Positions 12,126-22,718 are shown, numbered from the stretch's first letter. The stretch: DNA of 64,000 bases from Budorcas taxicolor (GCF_023091745.1 NC_068920.1:122730622-122794621), one strand, 5' to 3'. Numbers and translations are program-made. The notes: generated from the sequence alone by a model not told the origin.

Positions 12126-13420
12126 AACATGGCACTGTGCACTAAAATTTGAATGTCCTTTTCTTTTGATCCTGCAGTCATACAGGAATATATCCTAAGG
12201 AAAATTTCAGCTAGAGTGCAAAGATGTATATGCATATGGATAGCCTCTGGGTAATTATCGACAATAGTGAACCTAGAATAACATAAATGATCATCAACGG
12301 GAGATGGATTAAGTAAATTATGGTGAAGATGAATGGATAGCCATGCAGCTGTTTAAAGAATAAAGAAAAAAATCTCCATGTATTGACTTGACCATGAAAT
12401 TTAATTTTTTAAAGCAGTGTTATTTATTTATTCAGTTTTGGCTGCGCTGAGTCCTTGTTGCTGCTTGGGCTTTTCTCTAGTTGCGCTGAGCAGGGGCTAC
12501 TCTCTAATTGCGGTGTGCAGGCTTTCATTGCAGTGGCTTCTCTTGTTGAAGCTCCCAGGCGCTAGCGTACAGGCTTAATAGTTGTGGATGCACAGGCTTA
12601 ATAGTTGTGGATGCACAGGCTTAGGTGCTCCTCGGCATGTGGGATCTTCCCAGATCAGGAATTGAACCCACATCTCCTGCATCAGCAGGCAGATTCTTTA
12701 CCACTGAGCCAATAGGGAAGCCCTGAAATTTAATTTTTAAAAAAGGATATAAAAAGGAAATATACTGAGACTCCATGTTTTAAAAACATAACCCTTGTAA
12801 ATGAGCAGGGAGACCATAATTTCAGTCTCTGTATGGATGTAATGGCCCAAATTAATACGAAATAAATTCCATTATTTAATTACATCTCTAGAAGAACATT
12901 AAAAGAGTTTCAGAAAAATAACCACATCAGTTCACCTCTGCAGCCCCGTCTTCCAAGCCCAATTCTCTACACCCCGTCGCTTCTCCTGAGCTTCTAATGT
13001 GCTACAAACTGAACTCTACTGAACTCTAGTTCAGAAGGCTTTTCCCTACCCTGGACCTCATCCCATCTCGCTGCATTCCTTTATTATGTAGATCAGTTTA
13101 GCTTTTCTCAGCAAGTGATCATTCTTCCTCTCTGTGGAAGAGTGAAGTGAAGAGAAACCAAACAGGCAAGTTTAGAATTTTCTTCAGCAGGCAGGGGTAA
13201 GAAGAAGAAGACACTCTGATGTTAATAATTATATCTCATGTGAAAACATGGATCTGCATGCATAGAAAATAGTGTGGGAAAAATACACAATAATGATATC
13301 AGGGCTATCAGTGGGTAGTGGGATTAATAGGTGATTTTCTGCTCTTTATACTTTTTGTCTGAATTTCTTTTTATAGAGCATGCTCTAGTTTTAAATTCAG
13401 AAAGCTTTTTTTTTTAAAGG
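12126..13420 (+). mobile_element. Degraded L1 3' region, split by a SINE
   Basis: Left part: 'gcaaagatgtatatgcatatgg' and 'ggagatggattaagtaaattatgg'. Right part: 'ggctatcagtgggtagtgggattaataggtgatttt' ending in an A-rich run. Both resemble old L1 3' sequence. Part of 12900-13130 may be unrelated. A CHR SINE interrupts it at 12410-12723. Confidence 0.5.
12410..12723 (-). repeat. CHR/ART2-type SINE with target duplication
   Basis: A full-length antisense copy from the 'ttatttatttattcagttttggctgcgctg' tail to the 'aatagggaagccc' head. TGAAATTTAATTTTT occurs on both sides (12394-12408 and 12724-12738). Inside is a tandem duplication of about 23 bp, unit 'aggcttaatagttgtggatgcac', at about 12571-12617. 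Confidence 0.9.
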
Positions 13421-13679
13421 AGCCTTGTGCCGTGGCAAGTGTCTATTCTTTTTTTTTTTTTTTCCAAGATCCAGCAAAGGATAAAGAAAATTAAGACCCC
13501 CCAATCCATCCTCAACACATGATGATGTCTCTTTTTCTGTTTAATTTTGGAACTTTTAAAAAGTAACCCTCCTTTCACGTATCAGGAGAATTATGAATAA
13601 AAGAACATTCCTTAGTAGGTTTATAAACGTTATCCATAACATGCTACCGTACAGATGCATTTAAAATAAAGCAGCCTGG
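13421..13679. other. Poly-T tract and AT-rich spacer
   Basis: Contains a T-run at 13449-13463. Nothing else is recognised. Confidence 0.4.
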
Positions 13680-13845
13680 GGACTTCCCTGGCTGTCCAAA
13701 GGTTAAGACACCACCTTCTGATGCAGAGGGTGCAAGTTTGATCCCTGTTTGAAGAGCTAAGATCCCAGAAGCCTCCTGGCCAAAAGACCAAAACGTAAAA
13801 CAGAAGCAACATTATAACAAATTCAATAAAGATTTTAATAATGGT
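13680..13845 (+). repeat. CHR-type SINE
   Basis: Sense head 'ggacttccctggctgtccaaaggttaag' and a tail carrying 'aacaaattcaataaagattttaataatgg', which is typical of one CHR subfamily. Confidence 0.85.
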
Positions 13846-13896
13846 CCACGTGAAAAAACAAAATCTTGGGAAAAAAAAAATTTAAAGCAGGCTGAT

Positions 13897-14024
13897 GGGA
13901 ATTCCCTTGCAGTACAGTGGTTAGAACTTGGTGCTTTCACTGCCACGGGCCCAGGTTCAATCCCCGGTCTGGGAACTAAGATCCGGCAAGCTGCACAGCA
14001 TGGCAAATAAATAAAGCAAGAAGA
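13897..14024 (+). repeat. CHR-type SINE, short copy
   Basis: 'gaattcccttgcagtacagtggttag' head, 'ggttcaatccccggtctgggaactaagatcc' B-box region and an 'aaataaataaag' tail. It lies about 50 bp from the preceding SINE in the same orientation. Confidence 0.85.
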
Positions 14025-15426
14025 GCCTGCCTTGGAAGGACTGAGGTAGTCCTGAGAGTGAAGGTCAAGCTTGTCACAGCCTGGGGTTGGGGGCAGGGTG
14101 CTGGCCTCCCTCAGCAGCTGCCCCTACCACCTACCCTTCTTCAAACAGAAAGTAACCCCTGTGGCCTAGCCACCATGTAGGTCCCAGAGCCCCTTGTGAG
14201 AGGCTCCAGAGGGCCTGAGTGACCTTGGCCTTTTGTCAAGCCAAGCAGGAACTCTCCCCTCTGCAGACTTGCTGTGTGAGAGCTCTGCTCTCTGAGCAGG
14301 ATAGAAACGACCTTACTGCCAGCTTCCTTTTTCCTGCTGGGTCCCTCCCTGGCTTCTCTGCCACCTCCCCTGGGTCCCCTCTGGCCAGCTCAATTTTTGT
14401 GTCTGGGCCAGGTGGGGAAAAAGCATTTGGCTCAGCCCGTTGTTTGTCAGGAGTCCAACATTACCAGGGGTCTTGCCTGGTTTCAAGTATTTCCCAGTGC
14501 CTTGCATTGCTCTGTAGTCAAGTTTCTAGCCAGGATTTTTTGGCTCTGGGAAAGACTGAGTGCCTGTCGGAGCCTTCCTAGGCCTGTGTTTCATTTGCAG
14601 CTGCCTGGCTTTGACTGGGTGACGGTTTGGCCCTCCCCAGTCAGCCCATCCCCTTCTGCTTGGTCTGCAGAGGAGGCCCTTTGTGTCGTCATCCTGGGGC
14701 TTAGGAGGGAGGAGACTCCTAGTTTCTGTCCCCAGCCTGGTGTCCGGGGTTTACAGCGGCTTTGGCCCAGGCTTGGGGGTGGCATGCCTTCCAAGAGCAA
14801 GCAGTTCCTGCCTGTCTGGCAAAGGGAAGAATGCCAACCCCAAATAGCCCCGGCCCCCTCACTGTTTCTAAGTCAGACTGGGACCTATTCAGCACCTGGC
14901 ACTCTCCCGCTAGAAATTTCCAGCTGTTCTGATCTTTCACACAGAACTTGGCAAGGCTGAAGAGGTCTACAAGCAAATGAATTTCAGGAAGCCTGCAGAA
15001 CACCAGGCCTGGGCTGGGGGGCACTCTCCCCCTCCCTGCTTTTGGACTCCCTCTCAGGCTCCCTGAAACGCCGCCACATCCTGCCTTTGGATTCACCTGG
15101 GGCAGAGGACCTGATGGGGTGTCAGACCCTGGAGTCCAACTGCCAGGAAAGAGAGAGCCGAGCCGTGTACCATGTGACACTGTGCCCCAGGCAAGGTGCA
15201 TGAAGGTTGCCAGTCCAGTGCAGGGGAAAGGGTGTGAGTCAAGGTTGCAGGTTCCAGAACCTATTTGGGAGCCTGTTTGGGACCTGGACACAGACGTGAA
15301 GATTCAAGGGACCCAGATGTATCCTCATCACCATATGCAACCTAGGCCCTGCTCCAGTGTAGGAAAGCTGTGAATGTTAAAATTATGCATCCTTGACAAA
15401 GATCTCTTCTCTTCTGTTTCTTTCAG
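14025..15426. other. GC-rich stretch without recognised gene
   Basis: Long ORFs overlap on both strands (plus 14397-14960, minus 14719-15291), the pattern expected by chance in stop-poor GC-rich DNA. Neither product shows a domain, signal peptide or repeat I recognise. CpG density is low, so I do not call an island. Confidence 0.4.
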
Positions 15427-15467
15427 ATTACAGTGTATTTCCTGAGCTCTCCTTTGCTTTTCTTAAG
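15427..15467 (+). other. Candidate 41-nt exon bounded by strong splice signals
   Basis: Upstream lies a long pyrimidine tract ending in cag (tctcttctgtttctttcag, AG at 15425-15426). Downstream the segment ends 'cttaag' followed by gtaagg (GT at 15468-15469). Two of three frames are open through it; one reads YSVFPELSFAFLK and ends exactly in phase at the donor. I do not recognise the peptide. It could be a coding micro-exon, a noncoding RNA exon, or a chance pair of sites. Confidence 0.35.
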
Positions 15468-15927
15468 GTAAGGGGATCAAAGGTAATGTATATAGATAAA
15501 TACTCAAGTATTTGTAGCCTACGGTGGCAAACTGTGGGGAGTGTGTAGTTGTAACCACTGAAGGAGGAAAAAGGTATTGTTGGTCAGAGTTTCTTCTTTA
15601 TACTCTTTCCACTCTAGTACCCTGGAGATAAACCAGGTAATTGGAAAGGTGCCCTGCCTGTGCTCACCCTTCTAGCCCAGCATATATTTCCTGCTCCCTT
15701 CCTGGGGGGGAAGGGGGGGGGTGCTTGCTAACCCCATCAGCCCACCTCTGCCTTGGGATTCAGGAGCTGCCAGAAATGCCCAGACTGAGGTGTTTAGGAA
15801 AGTTGTGTCAGGCTCTTCCCCTTGAACCTAGGGAATTCCCAGGATGGTGGGGAGGAGACGCTGTAGACAGGGCCGGTGATGACAGGTCCCAGCGACTTGG
15901 GTTTGGCCTGGCCTCTGGCTAATGCCA
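15468..15927. other. No gene recognised
   Basis: Spacer with a G-rich mononucleotide run at 15704-15721. No gene or repeat recognised. Confidence 0.4.
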
Positions 15928-16139
15928 AGCAGCACAGGGGTAAAGAATCCGCCTTCCAATGCGGGAGAGTTAAGAGATGTGGGTTTGATCCCTGGGTGGG
16001 GAAGATCCCCTGAAGAAGGAAATGGCAACCCACTCCAGTATTCTTGCCTGGAAAATTCCATGGACAGAGGATCCTGGCGAGCTACAGTCCATGGGGTCGC
16101 AGAGTAGGCTTGACAGCGCGACTGAGCACACGCACACAC
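15928..16139 (+). repeat. Bov-tA SINE
   Basis: Sense copy with degenerate head ('gcacaggggtaaagaatccgcc'), central 'ggcaacccactccagtattcttgcctgg' and end 'gcgcgactgagcacacgcacacac'. A 277-codon ORF that starts inside it (16022) is therefore not a gene. Confidence 0.92.
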
Positions 16140-16179
16140 CGGCTAATCCAGGAGGACTTGCACACCCTTTGCCGGCTTG

Positions 16180-16745
16180 GGCCCTCACAAGCCCCGCTCG
16201 AGATGGACAGGGACTGGTCTCAACCACAGACGATTCCGCGACTGTCCAAGGTCTCTCAGCCTGTCAAACGCCCCAGAACTCAAGTGTCCTGGCTCCCCGG
16301 GCTGGGAATGGTTCCCGCCTTGGCCCTCTCGGGGCCTGGTCTGCGCCCATCGCCCAGTCCCCTGGCACAGCCTCGGGGCAGGGAGCAGGCGTGTCTGGGC
16401 TGGGCCTGGCCGACGACAGCGCACGCAGGGCACGGAGAGCAGGAGCAGGAGCTGGAGGCCGGCTCTTAACCGGTGCCCCAGCCCGGCCGGGTGGCGCCTG
16501 GAGGGCCCCCGCGGCTCCCAGCGGAGGCTCGGGCCACGGCTATTGGCCGCCGAGCCCTGGGTCGGGCGGGGGAGCGGGCCCAGGCGTCGGGTTACTCAGA
16601 CCCGGCGGCTGCGGGGCAGGGGGGGAGGGGCGGCCGCAGCAGCTGGCCCGGGAGGGGGTGGGGGTGGGGGTGGGGGCGGGGGCCTCGGGCAGAAGGACGC
16701 CCCCCTCCCTCCAACCCCCCGGAACGGGCCCCTTTCTTGGCCTTA
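16180..16745. promoter_or_regulatory. CpG island, candidate promoter
   Basis: A sharp rise in CpG and GC content relative to its flanks. It holds a CCAAT box (attgg, 16542-16546) in 'ggctattggccgcc', several GC boxes (for example 16620-16637 and 16672-16682) and a long G-run tract. An octamer motif ATTTGCAT lies just downstream at 16764-16771. These are typical of a TATA-less housekeeping promoter. Overlapping ORFs in three frames show no known domain. Direction of transcription is not clear, and no exon downstream could be recognised. Confidence 0.55.
16654..16682 (+). other. G-quadruplex-prone tract
   Basis: Five runs of five G separated by single T or C bases. This fits the short-loop G4 pattern and overlaps Sp1-type GC boxes in the CpG island. 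Confidence 0.75.
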
Positions 16746-17369
16746 AAGGGAAACTATTACCGTATTTGCATCCAACTCCAGCAGCAAACAGTTGTGAAGG
16801 GCCATTGCGTGTCAGGTGCTGTGCTGGACTGGAGCGCGCGTGCAAAATGGCCTAGACGGGGTTCTGCCCAAACTTGCCTCTAATTGAGGAAATAAGAAAT
16901 CCACACGGAAGAAGAACGCTGAGGACACCAGGAAGCAGGGGACCAGGCCCAACTGAGAAACGCGAGAAACCAGAGTTATAGGGGTTCCTGGAAAAGGAAG
17001 CCTCCCCTCCAGGCCAGGGTAACCTGGGAAGCTTTCCTCTAGGGGCCTGGTGAGGCTGCCCTTATCCATCACGCGCCGGGGTGGGGCGCAGCAGACACTG
17101 ATGAATGCCCCCTCCCCCTGTAACCCTCACCCAGCCCTCTCTGCCTTCTCATGCAATCTCCTGCAAGCCTGGGACCCTCTCTTCCTTCCTCCTGAAGACT
17201 GTCTGACCTCTGAGGACCCTGCTGCTCCACAGCCCTGTCCAACAGAGGCTTCTTTCTCCTTAGGCCACGCTTCCGGGCCTGGAGATGTCTCCTCACTCAC
17301 CACTGAAGCTTCCCAATCCGGTTCTTATTCTTCCTTCAAAAACCCGTCTCCTTTGGAATACATGTCAAC
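16746..17369. other. Flank of CpG island, no gene recognised
   Basis: GC content falls gradually. Pyrimidine-rich sequence from 17100 onward may already be the decayed L2 that continues downstream. Confidence 0.35.
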
Positions 17370-17611
17370 AGATCCACCGCTTCTAGTTAGTGTCACCTTA
17401 TTATCCTTCTGGCCACTTCCTCCATTCCGCGACGATTTCAGCACTGGGCTCTTTCTCCTCCACTGTCACCATTCTTGGTGATCTCAACATCAAAGCTGAT
17501 GACCCGCCCCACAACCTTAGCCCCTAACTCTCCTGACTACCTTAGTCCTAGTGATACATCTCCTGCCCCACCCTGGTCTCCTGGTCATACCCTAGACCTG
17601 GGAACCATGAA

Positions 17612-17812
17612 TGTCTACGTGCATATGTGTTTGGTCGTGTCTGACTATTTGCAACCCCATGGACTGTAGCCCATCAGACTCCTCTGTCCATGGGATTCTC
17701 CAGGCATGGATACTGCCGTGGGTTGCCCTTCTCCAGGGGATCTTCCTGACCCAGAAATTGAACCCAGGTCTCCTGTGTCGCAGGATTCTTTACCGCTGAG
17801 CCACTGGGGACC
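17612..17812 (-). repeat. Bov-A2/Bov-tA SINE
   Basis: Antisense copy from 'tttggtcgtgtctgactatttgcaacc' to 'gagccactgggga'. It is inserted in the L2 relic. Confidence 0.92.
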
Positions 17813-18491
17813 ATCTCTTAAATCTCAAAGATCCCACTACCTGCCAGCCTGCCAGCTCTTTCACTCCAATCCTTCCACTCCACCATCTTTCCCACCTGAG
17901 ACCTCCAGTCCATCGCTGTACTGTTTTTTCACTATTTATCTTCCCTCAGGTCTTATCAGCCAGCTGAGGTTCTATGATCTGGCCTGGGAAATCGTCCTCG
18001 CAAACACTCTGAACTTCTTACAGCAGTCTCTCTCCATTGCATTCACCTGGTGAAAACCCAGCTGTGGTTAAATCAAACTGCTTACTTCATACCTGCAACA
18101 GAGAAGTTGCACACTGCTGAAGAAACTACCCAGCTACTCTGAACGGGCTCACATCAAACTTATGGCCATAAATTTCTGATGGGTATTTGACAATCCTCCT
18201 GCCATTTCTTAGAAAAATTCCTTTTCCCTCTCCTTGATGCAACAATTTCACACTTTCTCCTCTTCTGAATACTGTCAACACCCCTTCCTCTTTCACTCTC
18301 AATCTGGCCTCTGACTATCCTTCATAGAGAAAATAGGTACAAACAGACCAACCGCCTGCACTTCCTCCCACCAAAGCCACCAGAATGTCCCCAGCTCTGG
18401 GTTCCCTCCGCCCATCTGTGGCCAACCCCTCCATCTGTGCCCTGGGCCCCTTCCCCTTTCACCAGCACACATCTTCCCTTCCTTTCAGCTA

Positions 18492-18573
18492 TAGGGTTAG
18501 CCAAAAAGTTCCTTTGGATTTTTCCGCAAGATGGTATGGAAAAACCCAAAGGAACTTTTTGGTCAACCCGGTA
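18492..18573. mobile_element. Mariner-type MITE (hairpin) with TA target sites
   Basis: About 80 bp that folds back almost completely. The left arm 'gggttagccaaaaagttcctttgg' pairs with the right arm 'ccaaaggaactttttggtcaaccc'. TA dinucleotides flank both ends (18492-18493 and 18572-18573), as expected for Tc1/mariner insertion. It encodes nothing and depended on a transposase in trans. Confidence 0.88.
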
Positions 18574-18904
18574 TTTCTTCCTCTCTGCTCTAACCTCCCC
18601 ATTGCAGTCGAATAGGACTTAATATCCCTCAATTTAAAAATATATTAGTCTTAGCCCAATTTCCTGCTGCACCATTTTCCTGCTCCTCTGCAGAGCAAAT
18701 ATTCCTGGGAGAGTTGTCTACACACTCACACTTCTCTTCCTCGCCTCCCTCTCACCTCCATCCATCCCAGTCAGGCCTTTCTCTTGCCATTCCCTTGTCA
18801 TAGCTCTTATGAGGACACCAGTGACTGACATCTTGGCTAGATTAGTGGCCAGTTCACGTCCCCATTTCATCTGGTCTCCCAGTGGTACTGAACATCTTCG
18901 ACTA

Positions 18905-19625
18905 CTCTGTGGTAGATTGAATTATTGGTCCTAATTCCTGTCCCTCCTCCTTGTGTTCTTATCCTGTGTGACTTCGCTGCCCCTTTTTGCACTGGAGGTA
19001 GAATATATGTTCTTGCCCCTTGACTTTTGAACATCGCTACATGACCCATTTTGGCTAACAGAATGAAAGAGGAAGTGACATGGTGCAATTCCAAGCCTAG
19101 GCCTTAGGAGTCATTTCCACCTGCCTATCTGTGCCAATCTCATCACCAGGGGATAACCTGCCATATCTGCCCTGCCCGTACAAGGATGATGAGGGACATG
19201 TATCCAGAGCAGACTTAGACCCAGCCAAGGTCAGCCTCACCTGGCTGACCCCCAGCTGACTCCAGATGTGTGCATAAAATAGCACATGGCTCAGTGGTAA
19301 AGAATCCACCTGCCAGTGCAGGAGACATGGGTTCAATCCGTGGCCTGGGAAGATCCCACATGCTGTGGAGCAACTAAGCCCATGTGCCACAACTACTGAG
19401 CCCGTGCTCTAGAGCCTGGGAGCCGCATCACTGCAGCGCGTGTGCCCTGGAGCCCATGCTTCACAAGAGAACCCCACGCACTGCAACTAGAGAAAAGCCC
19501 GTGAAGCACCGAAGACCCAGCGCAGCCAGAATAAGTAAATAAAATTATTAAAAATATTTACTGTTATATGCCATAGAGATTTTTGTGATTGTTTGTTACC
19601 TAGCAACAGCTGACTGATATCTCCC
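18905..19625 (+). repeat. MaLR-type (MLT1-like) LTR split by a CHR SINE
   Basis: Left part holds 'ggtagattgaattattggtcc' and 'gacccattttggctaacagaatg'. Right part (19555-19625) holds 'tgccatagagatttttgtgattgtttgttacctagcaacagctgactgat', the usual 3' end of MLT1-like LTRs. Confidence 0.5.
19285..19550 (+). repeat. CHR-type SINE
   Basis: A long sense copy with 'ggctcagtggtaaagaatccacctgcc', 'agatcccacatgctgtggagcaactaagccc', 'gccacaactactgagcccgtgctctagagcc' and an A-rich tail. It splits the surrounding LTR relic. Confidence 0.92.
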
Positions 19626-19737
19626 TCTTCTTGAAATACTTCCTTTGCTCAGCTTCCTTAGAATCGCCATCTTCTGGTTTTCTTCCAACTTCACAGGTCA
19701 TTTGTCTCAGTCTCGCTTGCTTGCTCTTCCTCTGGGA

Positions 19738-19898
19738 AGTGAAGTCGCTCAGTCGTGTCCAACTCTTTGTGATCCCATGGGCTGTAGCCTACCAGGCTCC
19801 TCTGTCCATGGGATTTTCCAGGCAATAGTCCTGGAATGGATTGCCATTTCCTTCTCCAGGGGATCTTCCCAACCCAGGGATCGAACCCAGATCTCTAA
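19738..19898 (-). repeat. Bov-A2 SINE, truncated
   Basis: Antisense from 'gtgaagtcgctcagtcgtgtccaactc' to 'cagggatcgaacccagatctc'; the tRNA-derived head beyond this is missing. Confidence 0.9.
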
Positions 19899-20795
19899 AT
19901 GTTGGAGTGGCTTCAGTCTCATTCCTCTCACTTCCAGCTTTACATTTTCTCTAAACGGAATGATCCAAACCCACGGTTTTGAATACTATCCATATGCTAG
20001 ATATCAAATTTAAACCTGAAGGAGAGATGCCCCCGAATTCCAGACTCAAACCTGTCTACACATATCCCCCTGACATCTGATAGGTATTGGCATTGCCAAA
20101 ATGGAACTGCTGATCTTCCCCTCCCCCCAACATGGGCAATCTGTCCATCCAGTTATCCTAAAAACGAAAGAGTCATCCTTGTGATCGCTCCAGAGACCTC
20201 ACCATCTCCATAGCCACAAACCTGCCGTTACCTGCTCTTGCCAGGACATCTGCAACCGCATCTTTACTGTTCTCTTTTGCTTCTAGTCCCTGCTCTGCCA
20301 AGCAGCCAGAGCCATCTTTCTAAAGAGGAAGTGGAATCTTTTCTCCTGGCTTAAAATCCTACAGAGGTTTCCTACTGCAACCAAAATAAAATCCACACTC
20401 CTTATTTTGACCCATGACGACATGATGGTCTAGTCTTTGCCTATATTTCAAGAGCCCTGGAAATCTCCTCGTTCACATTGCTCCAGTGACAATGGCCTTC
20501 AAAGGTACCTCCTGAGCTTAAGTGCATTCCTGCCTCAGGGCTTTTGCATCACTATCCCTTCTGCTTGGAGCTCTTCTTCCTGCTCAGAAGGTCTTAAAGA
20601 GGCCTTTCCTGGCTAAATAAGGCAGCACTAACTAACCCCACCCCCATCCCTACTCTATTCCATTGATTAGCTACTTATCAACATGTGAAACTGTCTGGCT
20701 TTATTCTCTTCCATTAAGGCAAAAAATCTTTAAGGGCAGGCATCTGTCTTGGTCTCTGATATATTTCCAGGGCCAGAACATGCCTTGCACATGGT

Positions 20796-20815
20796 GGGGT
20801 GGGGGTGGGGGCGGG
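20796..20815 (+). other. G-quadruplex-prone tract
   Basis: Four G runs (4, 5, 5 and 3) with single-base loops, near the end of the L2 relic. Confidence 0.6.
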
Positions 20816-20835
20816 CGGCTCTCCGTAAATGTATA

Positions 20836-21744
20836 TTGACTGACTGCAGTCAGAACTGAATGGAGAAGGAAGTGACCAGCTAGATGGCCAGGAAGGCAAC
20901 TGCAAGGCCAGAGACAGGGAGGCTGAGAAGCCAAGATATATCAACGGGCAGTGAGAGGCCAGGCTGGCTACAGGGGAGGAAGCAGGTGGGGAGTGGGAGG
21001 AGAAAAGTCAGCATGGTGAGAGGCCTTGAATGCCTCCCTCCAAGTCCTTTGAGTTAGTGGGTGCTGCCGATGATTATGACTCAAGGACATGATAGGTTCA
21101 AAGCAATGATTTCAAATGATTAATATGCTTGAAGGGTTTACGTGTCTGAGTGTCCTTTACTAAGCACTGTCCCATGGGAGGACAGTTTTAGAAGCCAAAA
21201 CATCTAGAAGAATCTGGGAGCCCAGGGGAGTGGGAGATCTGTCCTCTTGGATTGAGATGCAAGAAAAACCCATTATCCAGCCTTTCAGGGACCAGAATTG
21301 AGTTTCTAGTTTTGGAAGATCTCCCTGAGTAATTAAAGGTTTGCTGAGCTACACAGCAGGCACTCAACCACATGTGTTAACGAGCTGGTGCCCCGTGCCT
21401 TAGGCTTTCTTACACCTTCGCCGAAAACGCACACACATACGACCAAACTGCTTTTTTTCACCCTGTGATTGAACACAGCTTCACCAGACCCTCCACCCTA
21501 CGGATACACCCTAGATCCAGCCCCTTGCCTTCCCAGCCCCCTCCACCCAATTCCATTGTCAGAGCGGAACAAAAGGCCCAAGGCATCCTGGGTTAAAGGA
21601 TTTTAACTCTGCCAGCCCCAGGAGGCTCCAACAAGAAGCAGTTTCCTGCAGGAGGAAAGTGACTGAGAAATCTCCCCAGGGGACAGGGGATTTTTTTTTC
21701 TTTTCTCTTTTTTTTTTTTTGGTCTGAAAAAAAGAATCTAGCTG
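20836..21744. other. No gene recognised
   Basis: Part of 20850-21060 ('aagccaagatat', 'gagaggccttgaatgcctccctccaagtcc') resembles an old interspersed repeat also hinted at near 59200. A T-rich tract lies at 21691-21720. Otherwise nothing recognised. Confidence 0.35.
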
Positions 21745-22370
21745 TCAATCAGACACCTTCCCAGCTCGCCGCCGCCGCCCCGGCCCCCACTTCAGGGTTA
21801 GGAGCTTTCTCTCCTAGACACCTTCCCTCAGCCAAAAGCATCTTCAAGTCTCTTGCCTAGGACTTGTATTTGTGGCGGTCAGGCTCCCACCCAAACCGGC
21901 GGGGCCATCCCCGCCACCCCCATCAGACTGGACTCTCCCTCAGCCCCCCTCCTGGTCTTCCTACCGCTGCTTCCCCGCCTTCACCCTGTGCGGGTACAGC
22001 TGCCCCGCGCGCCATGGTCGTCCATACTCCCGTGCCCCCGGCCCATCCCCATCCCCGCCTGCGAGCCTCCGCTCCCGGGGCGCCGCCGGGTGGGAAGCCG
22101 GGGCTCGCCGCCTGCTCCGGACCCCGGCTGGCTCCTCCGTGGTCCCGCGCGGCACCCTCTTCGGCCACCAGCTTCTAAACTTGGCCGGAGACGAACCGGT
22201 CCTCTGGAGCGGAAAGCTGCGGGCTGGTGGGTTGCTGGCGAGAGCATTTACAGGGCCGAGGTTCGGTGGGTTTGTGTCCACGTGCCTCTGCCCTAACCGG
22301 CGAGCAGCGTCCGGAGAGCCCCTGCTGGCTGCTCTGCCCTGGTCCCAGAGGCTTCTGGAACAAAACTGCA
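21745..22370. promoter_or_regulatory. CpG island, candidate promoter
   Basis: Begins with a (GCC)n stretch at about 21767-21783 and stays CpG-dense to about 22330, in contrast to neighbouring AT-richer DNA. Long ORFs overlap in all six frames (up to 192 codons on plus) but show no domain. Together with the next CpG-dense block it could be the promoter and first exon of an unidentified transcript. Confidence 0.55.
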
Positions 22371-22539
22371 TTTCGTGTAAAACCCCTTTTGCTTATTCTG
22401 GAACTAAAGTATGCATTTTTGTTGTTGTTGTTCTTGAGTTTTTCACGTAGAAGAGATACCGGGTAAATTGGAAACATGTTGGGAAAGGAGTGAGCAATCA
22501 ATGCTGGCATTTAAACAACACAAAATTGCCCTCGCCAGG

Positions 22540-22718
22540 CCACACGCCCAGGTGGCCGCGGCGCTCCCGGCGACAGAGCAGCGCCCTCTGGTGGCCGCGC
22601 GGTGTGTGTGTGGGGGATCGGCCGCCCCCACCCCCAGGCTCCGGAGCCGGGCGGTCTCGAGAGCGGCTTCCCCGAGTCTGGGAAACACTGGGGCAACTTG
22701 GCAGGAAGGGAATTCAAG
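22540..22718 (+). other. CpG-dense block ending in a consensus splice donor; candidate first exon
   Basis: A second CpG-rich block that ends 'gggaattcaag' followed by gtgagc (GT at 22719-22720), a near-ideal donor on the plus strand. With the island just upstream this resembles a first exon. No matching acceptor exon was identified downstream, so the assignment is tentative. Confidence 0.35.
22579..22597 (-). promoter_or_regulatory. CTCF-type motif
   Basis: The plus strand reads CAGCGCCCTCTGGTGGCC; the reverse complement contains CCACCAGAGGGCGC, which fits the vertebrate CTCF core. It is not inside a repeat I recognise. Motif orientation is minus. Confidence 0.7.

Larger units (their letters stand above)
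17370..20835 (+). mobile_element. Fragmented ancient L2 LINE (sense)
   Basis: Several pieces read in order like the L2 open reading frame and 3' end. At about 17475 'cttggtgatctcaacatcaaagctgatgac' encodes LGDLNIKADD, a GDLN motif of the endonuclease domain. Around 18790-18900 lies a reverse-transcriptase-like piece. At 19960-20000 'ggttttgaatactatccatatgctaga' is where the catalytic YADD would be, decayed to YARY. At 20040-20180 and 20330-20830 lie the C-terminal and 3'-UTR pieces ('gggcttttgcatcactatcccttctgcttgg'). Younger SINEs, a MITE and an LTR interrupt it. It may be one element or several; reading frames are long dead. Confidence 0.55.

Noticed and set aside
14397..15291. Overlapping ORFs of 187 (plus) and 190 (minus) codons
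   Set aside because: Opposed long ORFs in GC-rich DNA, with no family resemblance, signal or splice context; chance is the simplest explanation.
16022..16855. 277-codon plus-strand ORF
   Set aside because: It starts inside a Bov-tA SINE and runs through a stop-poor CpG island. Other frames are equally open and no domain is visible.
19665..19677. CTCF-like or YY1-like match (complement of ccagaagatggcg)
   Set aside because: One mismatch at an informative CTCF position and it lies within old L2-type sequence; too weak to list.
21853..22450. ORFs of 147 and 192 codons in the second CpG island
   Set aside because: Low-complexity Pro/Arg-rich translations in several frames at once, typical of CpG islands and not of a recognised protein.
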